A stretch of 64,000 bases of DNA, from contig NZ_JBNILH010000002.1 of assembly GCF_050107595.1 (NCBI RefSeq), positions 558,001-622,000 of the forward strand, written 5' to 3'. The stretch's first letter is position 1. Every line of letters begins with the position of its first letter. The notes beneath the pieces were generated by a model. It ran no database searches, was not told where the DNA came from, and saw only the letters and a program-made list of their open reading frames with translations. This document shows, piece by piece, positions 50,124 through 58,399 of this stretch. The position numbers and the translations under genes are program-made. The DNA is from Bacillus_AB infantis_C. Its GTDB lineage: Bacteria; Bacillota; Bacilli; Bacillales; Cytobacillaceae.

Positions 50124-50217
50124 AATATTTTTAAAAAAGCAATGCCAGATATCCCCTTAAACCCGTATTTCTGCCTGCTGTCATATTGCCCCTCAGCAAA
50201 CAACGGGAGCTTCGCTT

Positions 50218-50227
50218 ATGCTATAAT
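50218..50227 (+). promoter_or_regulatory. Extended -10 promoter of mutS
   Basis: TGC-TATAAT ending at 50227 with no clear -35. It would start mutSL transcription about 35 nt before the ribosome binding site. Confidence 0.5.
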
Positions 50228-50272
50228 AGATAGCTGAAGAGAAATAATGAGAGATGTTGTTTGGAGGATATT

Positions 50273-52924
50273 ATGGCAGCTTACACGCCGATGATACAGC
50301 AGTATTTACGAGTAAAAGCAGACTATCCTGATGCCTTTTTATTTTTCAGGCTCGGAGATTTCTATGAAATGTTTTTTGAGGATGCCATCAGGGCGTCCCA
50401 GGAGCTTGAGATTACCTTAACAGGCAAGAATGGCGGAGTGGAAGAAAAAATTCCGATGTGCGGGGTTCCCTACCACTCTGCCCAGCAATATATAGAGCAG
50501 CTTGTTGAAAGAGGCTATAAAGTAGCCATCTGCGAACAGACAGAGGACCCCCGCCAGGCCAAGGGTGTCGTAAAAAGGGAAGTAGTGCAGCTCATCACGC
50601 CCGGTACCCTGATGGAAGGGCGAGGGCTCAATGAGAAGGAAAATAACTATATTGCGTCCATTTCCGCTTTTTCAGACGGTTCGTTTGGGTTTGCCTGCAA
50701 TGACCTTTCCACAGGAGAGAACAAAATCACCCTGCTTGCCAGCCAGGAAGAGGTTTTGAATGAGCTATCGATGTCAGGGGCTAAGGAAGTGGTTGTTTCT
50801 TCCGGCTTCGACCCGGAAATGGAGCGCAAGTTCAGGGAGCGTTCTGTCGCGGCTGTGTCTTACGAACAGGACGCAGGCATACAAGAGATGAGCGCTCCTC
50901 TATTGGATGCCCTTAATCAGGACAAGCTCAGGGAGACAGCGGCAAGATTGCTGAATTATTTGTTCAGGACACAGAAACGGAGCCTTGACCACCTGCAGCC
51001 GTTTGCCACATACCAGGTGCACCAATTCATGAAGATTGACTATTTTTCCAAAAGGAATCTGGAGCTGACTGAAACGATCAGGTCGAAAGGGAAAAAAGGT
51101 TCGCTTTTGTGGCTTCTGGATGAAACCAAGACGGCAATGGGGGCAAGGATGCTCAAGCAGTGGATCGACCGCCCTTTGATTGACAGGGAAGCAATCGGAC
51201 GGCGCCATTCGCTCGTCCAATCCCTGTTGGACGATTATTTTGCCAGGCAGGACCTGCGAGAAAAGCTGAAAGAGGTTTACGATCTCGAGCGCCTGGCAGG
51301 GCGCGTGGCGTTCGGGAATGTTAATGCCCGCGATCTGATCCAGCTGAAGAGCTCGCTTCTTCAGGTCCCTCTGCTAAAGGAGCTTGTCGGAAGCCTGCAG
51401 AATGAGGATGCACAAGAACTGGCTGAGAAGCTTGATGCATGTGAAGAAATCACAGATCTTCTTGAAAGCGCGATTGTCGATAATCCGCCGATCTCCGTGA
51501 AGGACGGGAATATGATCCGGGATGGCTACCATGATGAGCTGGATCAGTACCGTGACGCGAGCAGGAACGGCAAAACATGGATTGCAAAGCTGGAGGCCCA
51601 GGAGCGGGAACGTACGGGCATCAAGTCTTTAAAGATCGGTTATAACCGGGTATTCGGCTATTATATCGAAGTTACGAAGGCCAATATCCACCTCCTTGAG
51701 GAAGGGCGTTATGACCGGAAGCAGACCCTGGCCAATGCAGAACGGTATATCACACCGGAGCTGAAGGAGAAGGAAACACTGATCCTCGAAGCGGAAGAGC
51801 GCATTACTGAGCTTGAGTATGAGCTGTTTTGCCATGTCCGCGACCATGTGAAGGAATATATCCCAAGGCTGCAGTCACTAGCTAGGACGGTCAGTGAGCT
51901 TGATGTGCTGCAGTGCTTTGCACAGATCAGCGAGGACCGCCATTATGTACGCCCTGTTTTTTCCGGCAGCCGGGAAATCAGCGTGAAGGAAGGGCGCCAT
52001 CCAGTCGTGGAAAAAGTGATGGACAGCCAGGAATATGTCCCGAATGACTGTGTGATGGGAGACGGCCGCGAGCTGCTCCTGATCACAGGACCGAATATGT
52101 CCGGTAAGAGCACCTATATGCGCCAGGTTGCCCTGACAAGCATCCTTGCGCAGATCGGCTGCTATGTTCCGGCATCTGAGGCGGTGCTGCCGATTTTTGA
52201 CCAGGTATTTACAAGGATCGGGGCAGCGGATGACCTGATCTCCGGTCAAAGTACCTTTATGGTTGAAATGCTGGAGGCAAAGAATGCGATTGCCAATGCC
52301 ACACAGAACAGCCTCATCCTTTTCGATGAAATCGGCCGCGGGACTTCCACCTATGATGGCATGGCGCTGGCCCAGGCGATCATTGAGTATATCCATTCAC
52401 GGATCGGGGCAAAGACCCTGTTCTCGACCCACTATCATGAGCTGACAGTTCTGGCTGAAGAGCTTCCTGATCTGCAGAATGTCCATGTTAGTGCCATAGA
52501 GCAAAATGGCAAGGTTGTGTTCCTTCACAAAATTAAAGAAGGAGCAGCAGACAAGAGCTATGGGATTCACGTCGCCCAGCTGGCAGAGCTGCCGGCAGAA
52601 TTGATTGACCGGGCAAATGAAATACTTGAGCAGCTTGAAAGGAAAGAGGGAGAACCGGCTGAACTGCCGGTTCGCGAAAAAGTAGCGGCGGGCATGCCTG
52701 AACTCACAGCAGCTGACCCGGCCCCAGTACCGGCCCAGGAGGTTCGCGATGCCCAGCTGTCATTCTTTGATGGCCCGGCAGAGCCGAAGAAAGCAAGCTT
52801 GAGCCCGGCCGAAAAGAAAATCCTGGACAAGCTGGCCAAGATGGATATTCTTGAAATGACGCCGCTTGACGCGATGAATACTTTATATGAACTGCAAAAA
52901 ACGGCAAAAAGCACGAAGAAATAG
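50273..52924 (+). CDS. mutS: DNA mismatch repair protein MutS
   Basis: MutS finds mismatches and starts repair. The N-terminal mismatch-binding motif is seen in FRLGDFYEMFFEDA (the Phe-x-Glu wedge), the ABC-type ATPase has Walker A GPNMSGKST near residue 606 and signature STFMVEMLE, and the C-terminal tail SPAEKKILDKLAKMDILEMTPLDAM includes the tetramer/beta-clamp region. The product has 883 residues, usual for Bacillus. The start is ATG 50273 with GGAGG at 50263-50267; TTG 50261 overlaps that site. mutL follows 18 bp later. Confidence 0.97.
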   Translation: MAAYTPMIQQYLRVKADYPDAFLFFRLGDFYEMFFEDAIRASQELEITLTGKNGGVEEKIPMCGVPYHSAQQYIEQLVERGYKVAICEQTEDPRQAKGVVKREVVQLITPGTLMEGRGLNEKENNYIASISAFSDGSFGFACNDLSTGENKITLLASQEEVLNELSMSGAKEVVVSSGFDPEMERKFRERSVAAVSYEQDAGIQEMSAPLLDALNQDKLRETAARLLNYLFRTQKRSLDHLQPFATYQVHQFMKIDYFSKRNLELTETIRSKGKKGSLLWLLDETKTAMGARMLKQWIDRPLIDREAIGRRHSLVQSLLDDYFARQDLREKLKEVYDLERLAGRVAFGNVNARDLIQLKSSLLQVPLLKELVGSLQNEDAQELAEKLDACEEITDLLESAIVDNPPISVKDGNMIRDGYHDELDQYRDASRNGKTWIAKLEAQERERTGIKSLKIGYNRVFGYYIEVTKANIHLLEEGRYDRKQTLANAERYITPELKEKETLILEAEERITELEYELFCHVRDHVKEYIPRLQSLARTVSELDVLQCFAQISEDRHYVRPVFSGSREISVKEGRHPVVEKVMDSQEYVPNDCVMGDGRELLLITGPNMSGKSTYMRQVALTSILAQIGCYVPASEAVLPIFDQVFTRIGAADDLISGQSTFMVEMLEAKNAIANATQNSLILFDEIGRGTSTYDGMALAQAIIEYIHSRIGAKTLFSTHYHELTVLAEELPDLQNVHVSAIEQNGKVVFLHKIKEGAADKSYGIHVAQLAELPAELIDRANEILEQLERKEGEPAELPVREKVAAGMPELTAADPAPVPAQEVRDAQLSFFDGPAEPKKASLSPAEKKILDKLAKMDILEMTPLDAMNTLYELQKTAKSTKK

Positions 52925-52942
52925 TAAGAGGAGGTGTTGCTC

Positions 52943-54868
52943 GTGGGAAAGATAGTTCAGCTCGATGATGCCCTTTCCAATAAAATTGCCGCAGGTGAGG
53001 TGGTCGAACGGCCGGCATCTGTCGTAAAAGAGCTGGTGGAGAATTCCATTGATGCGGGAAGCACCATAATCGAAATTGATGCAGAAGAGGCGGGCCTCTC
53101 AAAAATCCGCATCATTGACAACGGGGAAGGCATTGAAGAAGATGATGTGATCACCGCCTTCCAGCGCCATGCCACAAGCAAGATCAAAGATGAAAATGAT
53201 CTGTTCCGCATCCGGACACTCGGCTTCAGAGGGGAGGCGCTGCCCAGCATCGCCTCTGTCTCCAGGCTGGAGCTGAAGACCTCGACAGGAGATGCAGGCA
53301 CAAGGATCCTGATTGAAGGCGGAAAGGTGGCGGAATTTGAAAAGGCCGCGAGCCGGAAAGGGACAGATATCACCATTTCCGATCTGTTTTATAATACACC
53401 GGCCCGGCTGAAATATATGAAGACGATCCATACGGAGCTTGGCAACATTACTGACGTGGTGAACCGCCTCGCCCTTGCCCACCCGGAAGTATCCTTCCGC
53501 CTTGTCCATAACGGGCGGAAGCTCCTGCATACGGCAGGGAACGGGAATGTGCAGCAGGTGCTGGCCTCTATCTACGGCATGAATATCGTCAAAAAGATGA
53601 TTCCTGTCGAGGCAAGCTCTCTCGATTTCCATGTTCATGGCTATATCGCACTGCCGGAAATCACCCGTGCTTCACGCAATTATATCTCAACAATGATCAA
53701 CGGCCGGTTCATCAAGAATTATCCGCTGGTTAAAGCGATCCAGGAAGGCTATCATACCCTGCTGCCGATCGGGCGTTATCCGATTGTGCTTTTGAATGTA
53801 CAGATGGATCCGCTGCTTGTGGATGTCAATGTCCACCCTTCCAAAATGGAGGTCAGGCTGAGTAAGGAGCATGAACTGAATGAGCTTGTAGCGGGTACCA
53901 TTAAAGAGGTCTTCAAATCACAGGAACTGATTCCTGCCGGCTTTGCCCCGGCAAGGGCTGAAAAACCGAAGTCTGAGCAGACCTTTTTTGAACTGGACCA
54001 TCTTCCGGAAAAAGTGATGGAACCTAGGGGAGAACAGGCTCAGCACGTGCAGAATGACAGCAGGCAGGCACCGTTTGAATCCGGACAGCCAATGTTCATC
54101 AAAGAGGAAATGGCTGTCAAGGAGCGTGAGGAAGCATCTGCATTTAAGCCGCAGGATATACTGCGGACTGATGGCATAGCATTTCCATTCAGAGCTGAAC
54201 AGCCAGCAGGCAGCCAAGACTATTTGGAAGATGATGAAGAAGAGGTGATCGAGGGGACAGAAGAGCCGGAAGCTGCTGCCGTTCACAGGGTGCCGCCATT
54301 ATATCCGATCGGCCAGATGCATGGCACCTATATTCTCGCCCAAAATGACCGCGGCCTTTATATCATTGACCAGCATGCTGCCCAGGAGCGGATCAAGTAC
54401 GAATATTTCAGGGACAAAGTCGGCCAGGTGGAAAGCGAGCTGCAGGAAATGCTCGTTCCGCTGACATTCGAATATGCTGCGGATGAATATATTAAAATCA
54501 ATGAACATGTTACTGAGCTTGAAAAGGTAGGAATCTTCCTCGAGCCTTTCGGGCAGAACACATTCATTGTCAGGTCCCACCCCCAGTGGTTCCCTAAGGG
54601 AGAAGAGCAGCAGATCATAGAGGATATGATTGAACAAGTGCTTTCCATGAAAAAGGCCGATGTGAAAAAGCTGAGGGAAGAAGCAGCCATCATGATGAGC
54701 TGCAAAGCTTCTATCAAGGCCAACCACCATTTGCGCAATGATGAGATACAGGCTCTGCTTGATATGCTCCGCAAATCATCAGACCCGTTCACATGCCCGC
54801 ACGGCCGTCCGATTATCATCCATTATTCTACCTATGAAATGGAAAAGATGTTTAAAAGAGTCATGTAA
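52943..54868 (+). CDS. mutL: DNA mismatch repair protein MutL
   Basis: MutL couples mismatch recognition to strand nicking. The GHKL ATPase is in the first 330 residues (ELVENSIDAG, DNGEGI, TLGFRGEALPSIASV). After an acidic linker the endonuclease domain has the full metal motif DQHA(x)2E(x)4E near residue 476, as in bacteria without MutH, so it should nick DNA itself. The start is GTG 52943, giving MGKIVQLDDALSNKIAAGEVVERPA; AGGAGG at 52929-52934 is well spaced. The GTG at 52934 lies within the site. 641 residues. Confidence 0.96.
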   Translation: MGKIVQLDDALSNKIAAGEVVERPASVVKELVENSIDAGSTIIEIDAEEAGLSKIRIIDNGEGIEEDDVITAFQRHATSKIKDENDLFRIRTLGFRGEALPSIASVSRLELKTSTGDAGTRILIEGGKVAEFEKAASRKGTDITISDLFYNTPARLKYMKTIHTELGNITDVVNRLALAHPEVSFRLVHNGRKLLHTAGNGNVQQVLASIYGMNIVKKMIPVEASSLDFHVHGYIALPEITRASRNYISTMINGRFIKNYPLVKAIQEGYHTLLPIGRYPIVLLNVQMDPLLVDVNVHPSKMEVRLSKEHELNELVAGTIKEVFKSQELIPAGFAPARAEKPKSEQTFFELDHLPEKVMEPRGEQAQHVQNDSRQAPFESGQPMFIKEEMAVKEREEASAFKPQDILRTDGIAFPFRAEQPAGSQDYLEDDEEEVIEGTEEPEAAAVHRVPPLYPIGQMHGTYILAQNDRGLYIIDQHAAQERIKYEYFRDKVGQVESELQEMLVPLTFEYAADEYIKINEHVTELEKVGIFLEPFGQNTFIVRSHPQWFPKGEEQQIIEDMIEQVLSMKKADVKKLREEAAIMMSCKASIKANHHLRNDEIQALLDMLRKSSDPFTCPHGRPIIIHYSTYEMEKMFKRVM

Positions 54869-54903
54869 TTCTATCTTTTATTTAAATATTTATGAACTAT
54901 GTC

Positions 54904-54935
54904 AGAAAGCCCTTCCCCCAGAGGAAGGGCTTTCT
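54904..54935. terminator. Terminator hairpin after mutL
   Basis: AGAAAGCCCTTCC / GGAAGGGCTTTCT, a 13-bp perfect stem with a six-base loop; few T after it. Confidence 0.7.
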
Positions 54936-54962
54936 ATATGATAGAAATGGAGGCGAAGTGAA

Positions 54963-55502
54963 ATGAAAAGATATTGGCTCGTGAAACTCAGGAAAAACAG
55001 GAATCTGACCCAGTCAGATATTGCAGATCTTATTCATATAGACAGGGCTTATTATTCACAAATTGAATCAGGCCTGAGGAATCCGAGCGAAGAAATAAGC
55101 AGATCAATCGGCAGGGTCCTCAACATTGACCCTTTGCTCCTTTTCTCTGATACCAATGCTTTTCAGGATGCATTTTTTCAGACCCGAAGCATCCTTGCCC
55201 ACAGCGATCTGGATCTCCGCTATACATGGGTTTATAACCCGACCGGCATGGAGAAGGTCCAGCATTTTATCGGTGCCAGGGATGATGAGCTAAATTACAC
55301 TATAGATGCAAAGATAATATTAAATCTAAAGAAAAAGGTCATCGACACCAAGAAGACCATCTCTGTCTATGACAGCTGTTTCCACGATGGAGAATCTTAC
55401 AATTATTGCTTTATCGGCTATCCGCTTGTCGACCAGTCCGGCGTATTGATTGGGGTAGGCACCATTGCCATGAGGCTGGATAATATGACAGAGGAAGAAT
55501 GA
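54963..55502 (+). CDS. HTH (XRE-type) regulator with C-terminal sensor-like domain
   Basis: A 179-residue protein. Residues about 5-60 are a Cro/CI helix-turn-helix (LRKNRNLTQSDIADLIHIDR, then YYSQIESGLRNPS). The rest (about 75-175) looks like a PAS- or GAF-type domain: YTWVYNPTGME followed by strands ending YPLVDQSGVLIGVGTIAM. An HTH of this class fused to such a sensor is not common. Its ligand and targets are unknown. The start is ATG 54963 with GGAGGCG. It is the first of a set of accessory genes after mutL. Confidence 0.75.
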   Translation: MKRYWLVKLRKNRNLTQSDIADLIHIDRAYYSQIESGLRNPSEEISRSIGRVLNIDPLLLFSDTNAFQDAFFQTRSILAHSDLDLRYTWVYNPTGMEKVQHFIGARDDELNYTIDAKIILNLKKKVIDTKKTISVYDSCFHDGESYNYCFIGYPLVDQSGVLIGVGTIAMRLDNMTEEE

Positions 55503-55561
55503 ACACGATGCCCTTCTGGCAGGAAGGGCAGCCATGCGTACAGACCCCGGATTTTTCAGTT

Positions 55562-55966
55562 TTATCGATGTTCTGTTACACACTCTGCTTCGATAAGTTC
55601 CTCTTTTAATTCCTCCAATGTGCCGCTGATATGGATAACCTGCTGCAAAAAATAAAAGGTGGAAGCTTCAGCAGGATTATCTTTAAGATCTTCCTCTGAA
55701 TATAGATACACCCGTTTTCCAAAGCCAAGGGCGAGTCCAAGCTCAATATGGCTTCCCTTCCCTGCCGGAAGGATGATGACAACAAAATCTGCTTCCTTCA
55801 CTGATGCAAATTCAGCTTCCCCGATTGAGCGGAGCTCCCCCGCATTTTCAGCCCGGCTATTGCCGGTCCAGTCATAAGTTTGGTAAAAGCCTTTCTCCAT
55901 TAAGAATGCCGCAAGCTCCCGGACCTGAGAAATATTAGCAAAACTTGAACCGATGTAAAACTTCAT
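55562..55966 (-). CDS. Nucleoside 2-deoxyribosyltransferase-like protein
   Basis: A 134-residue protein of the nucleoside deoxyribosyltransferase/TIR-like fold: MKFYIGSSFANISQVRELAAFL, then a DFVVIILPAGKGSHIELGLALGFGKRVYLY segment that contains the family glutamate (HIELG). Proteins of this type cleave or move the base of nucleosides; some act in defence, but nothing around it supports that here. The ATG (55966) has AAAGGATGAT upstream on the minus strand. It is convergent with the HTH gene and divergent from the GrpB-family gene. Exact activity is uncertain. Confidence 0.75.
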   Translation of the reverse strand: MKFYIGSSFANISQVRELAAFLMEKGFYQTYDWTGNSRAENAGELRSIGEAEFASVKEADFVVIILPAGKGSHIELGLALGFGKRVYLYSEEDLKDNPAEASTFYFLQQVIHISGTLEELKEELIEAECVTEHR

Positions 55967-56199
55967 CCTATCATCCTTTCAATGGGTTATTCATCGTGTA
56001 TAGTGTCAGAACAATTTGTCAATGAGAGACATACTTTTTTAATTGTTAATAATAATATTATGTAAACAAATATGCTAACCTTCAGAGTTAGCCTGTCTGC
56101 TTCAGTTTTACACACTTTCGACCATATGCCTGTGACAGGAGGAAATTAAGGCACCAACAGCGAAATAGTGAACGAGCATTGGAAGGGGGAGGATATGGT

Positions 56200-56739
56200 A
56201 TGGAACTCGGCTTAAATCCTGACGAAGTAAGGCTGGCTGACCATTCACCTGGCTGGAAGAAAGAATTTCAAAAGGTGCGCAAAAATCTGCAGGTAAACAC
56301 AAATATCCCTGACAGCCATATCGTGCATATTGGCAGCACGGCTATCACAGGCATCCCAGCTAAACCAATCATAGATGTCATGGCAGCTATTGAAGATCTG
56401 GCTGCTATTGATAAACAACTGATTGCCGGACTGAGAGCCGCAGGTTTTCAACAATTGAAAGTAAAAAGGCCCGGGGAAGTGGTTTTTGCCAGATTTACAG
56501 ATAATGATTACAAAATCAAAACCCATTTTTTGCATCTTGTCGAATATGAAGGAGAATTATGGAAGAATCTCCTTTTCTTCAGGGATTATTTAAATGAGAA
56601 CGAAGACGCAAGAAAAGAGTATGTACAGCTGAGGCTCGATTATATAAAGAAGACATCTACAGGCATTAAAGAGTACACAGAGTACAAGGAAAGCTTTGTG
56701 AAAAGGATTGCAGCGCTCAGGGGAACAGAGGGAAAGTAA
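56200..56739 (+). CDS. GrpB family protein (nucleotidyltransferase fold)
   Basis: A 179-residue protein of the GrpB/UPF0157 family, a small nucleotidyltransferase-fold group. The marker stretch is HIGSTAITGIPAKPIIDVM (the GST and D-x-x motifs), then HFLHLVEYEGELWKNLLFFRDYL. No substrate is known for most members. The start is ATG 56200, six bases after GGGGGAGGA (56185-56193). A tail continues into a 397-bp gap. Such genes are frequent in accessory regions of Bacillus. Confidence 0.85.
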   Translation: MELGLNPDEVRLADHSPGWKKEFQKVRKNLQVNTNIPDSHIVHIGSTAITGIPAKPIIDVMAAIEDLAAIDKQLIAGLRAAGFQQLKVKRPGEVVFARFTDNDYKIKTHFLHLVEYEGELWKNLLFFRDYLNENEDARKEYVQLRLDYIKKTSTGIKEYTEYKESFVKRIAALRGTEGK

Positions 56740-56862
56740 TGAAAAAAGGCAAGAAAGCCTGTCTCTTAAGGATTTTTTGCACGCCTGCAGATCCAGTTGG
56801 AGCATGCTTTTACCACTAAGCGTAAAACAAATAGAGACACGAACGAATAGGTATAATTCCAT

Positions 56863-56955
56863 TTATATAGTAAGGAAAGCAATGCTCATTTGCATCAGCC
56901 GGTTGCGGTCAATCAGAACAAATAGCAGAACAATGAATCTTAGATTTAAGATCAT
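56863..56955 (-). CDS. Possible small membrane peptide (30 aa) downstream of mreBH
   Basis: An ORF of 30 codons on the minus strand, MILNLRFIVLLFVLIDRNRL..., with one hydrophobic stretch and a good AGGAG five bases before the ATG. It overlaps, in another frame, a 24-codon ORF (56909-56983) that has a stronger AGGAGG site. Either the two are coupled leader and small protein, or they are one small gene broken by a frameshift. Coding status is unproven. Confidence 0.3.
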   Translation of the reverse strand: MILNLRFIVLLFVLIDRNRLMQMSIAFLTI

Positions 56956-56983
56956 TCAGCTCCTGGACCATTTTGAACATCAT
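56909..56983 (-). CDS. Possible 24-aa ORF overlapping the small membrane peptide
   Basis: MMFKMVQELNDLKSKIHCSAICSD, on the minus strand, with AGGAGG (56990-56995) before the ATG pair. The first 15 residues are charged and helical; the end looks random, as after a frameshift. It lies in the 397-bp gap between the GrpB-family gene and mreBH; the remainder of that gap shows only the mreBH terminator. Confidence 0.25.
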   Translation of the reverse strand: MMFKMVQELNDLKSKIHCSAICSD

Positions 56984-57065
56984 GCTTGCCTCCTATCATG
57001 TTACCTAGTTGTTGATTATTTCCAATACGGCGCAAAATTATGCAGCAGGGAGGGGCTGCACTAAA

Positions 57066-57115
57066 AGCAAAACAGCCTACAAAACGGCTTAGAAGAAAGT
57101 CCGTTTTATAGGCTG
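57066..57115 (-). terminator. Terminator of mreBH (minus strand)
   Basis: CAGCCTA-c-AAAACGG (57073-57087) pairs with CCGTTTT-a-TAGGCTG (57101-57115). On the minus strand it ends in TTTTGCTTTT. Confidence 0.8.
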
Positions 57116-57136
57116 ATTTTTGATATTAAAAGTGAT

Positions 57137-58144
57137 TTATCTCACTGCGGTCTGCAGCTTATCAATAAACTTAAGCGCCTTGCCTGTGCCGATTGCCACA
57201 GACTCAAGAGGGCTTGACGCAAGGTGGACAGGAACCACGATTTCCTGTGAAAGCCAGTCCTGCATGCCGTTCAGCAGCGAGCCGCCTCCTGTTAGGATAA
57301 CGCCGCGGTCCACTATATCGCCGCTCAGTTCTGCCGGGCTGTCTTCAAGAGTGGCCCGGATGGCTTCGAGGATATGAAGCAGGGATTCTTTCATGGCATC
57401 CCTGATTTCATATGAAGTAAGGGTAATGGTCTTCGGCAGTCCTGTTACCAGATCCCTGCCGCGGATGTCCAATTTCATTTCTTCATGGTCGATGAGGGCA
57501 TAGCCGATTTCCATTTTGACCTGTTCGGCTGTTCTTTCCCCGATCAGGACATTGTACTCTTTGCGTACATATTGGATAATATCGTCATCAAGCCTGTCTC
57601 CGCCTATGCGGACAGAATGGCAGGCTACGACGCCGCCAAAAGAAATGATCGCCACCTCTGTTGATCCTCCGCCAATATCCACAATTACATTCGCTACCGG
57701 TTCATCGACCGGAAGCCCTGCACCGATCGCTGCAGCTACCGGCTCTTCAATCAGATGAACCTTCTTTGCTCCTGCATTCCGGACAGCATCATGGATGGCC
57801 CTTCTTTCAACGCTTGTAGAGCCTGAAGGGGTGCAGACCACCACATTCGGCTTGCGGATGGCAAAGCCAAGCTTTTTCGATGCCTGCCTCATGACATGGC
57901 GAAGCAGCTCGGTCGTAATATCATAATCCGCAATAACGCCATCCTTCAAAGGACGGATGGCAACGATTTTGCCCGGCGTCTTGCCGATCATTTCCTTTGC
58001 TTCCTTGCCGACAGCAAGCACCTTCCTTGTATCTGTGTCAATGGCCACAACAGAAGGCTCGTTTAGGGCAATGCCTTTATTTTTGCTGTATACCAGTATA
58101 TTTGCAGTACCTAAGTCAATTCCAATTTCAGAAGTTGAAATCAT
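57137..58144 (-). CDS. mreBH: Actin-like cell-shape protein MreBH
   Basis: One of the three Bacillus MreB paralogues, 335 residues. It polymerises under the membrane and guides cell-wall synthesis; in B. subtilis MreBH also directs the hydrolase LytE. The actin-type ATP motifs are IGIDLGTANILVY (phosphate 1), VDIGGGSTEVAIIS (phosphate 2) and ILTGGGSLLNG (adenosine). The start IGIDLGTANILVYSKNKGIALNEPSVVAI matches MreBH better than MreB or Mbl. ATG 58144 has AGGTGAT upstream. In B. subtilis this gene is elsewhere on the chromosome, so its place between mutL and miaA is a rearrangement. Confidence 0.88.
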   Translation of the reverse strand: MISTSEIGIDLGTANILVYSKNKGIALNEPSVVAIDTDTRKVLAVGKEAKEMIGKTPGKIVAIRPLKDGVIADYDITTELLRHVMRQASKKLGFAIRKPNVVVCTPSGSTSVERRAIHDAVRNAGAKKVHLIEEPVAAAIGAGLPVDEPVANVIVDIGGGSTEVAIISFGGVVACHSVRIGGDRLDDDIIQYVRKEYNVLIGERTAEQVKMEIGYALIDHEEMKLDIRGRDLVTGLPKTITLTSYEIRDAMKESLLHILEAIRATLEDSPAELSGDIVDRGVILTGGGSLLNGMQDWLSQEIVVPVHLASSPLESVAIGTGKALKFIDKLQTAVR

Positions 58145-58399
58145 CCTATCACCTATTCTTTCATTATGATTGCCTAATAATCTTCTGTAACATTAGCACG
58201 AAAAAGGGGGTCTTCTGACGAATGTTATCGAATCGTTAAATAAATGTAATGAATGATGAAATTTTTATCATAAATGGTAAAATAAAAGGGAGGAATTGGC
58301 TGAATAAATAAAATCCTTGTTGGCTATACTGCATAGATATTCAACTGCGTATGCAAGTTATGGTAGGATATAGGAAAGCCAAAAGGGTATTAAGCTCTT

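Noticed and set aside
55508..55530. Terminator between the HTH gene and the minus-strand gene
   Set aside because: TGCCCTTC / GAAGGGCA forms an 8-bp hairpin but no T run follows on either strand, so I do not call it.
56708..57064. 118-codon plus-strand ORF after the GrpB-family gene
   Set aside because: Out-of-frame continuation over the end of the GrpB-family gene, no ribosome binding site, no family match.
54963..58144. Defence island
   Set aside because: The deoxyribosyltransferase-like fold and HTH gene invited the idea, but there is no nuclease, second effector, or known defence partner, and mreBH and GrpB are not defence genes.
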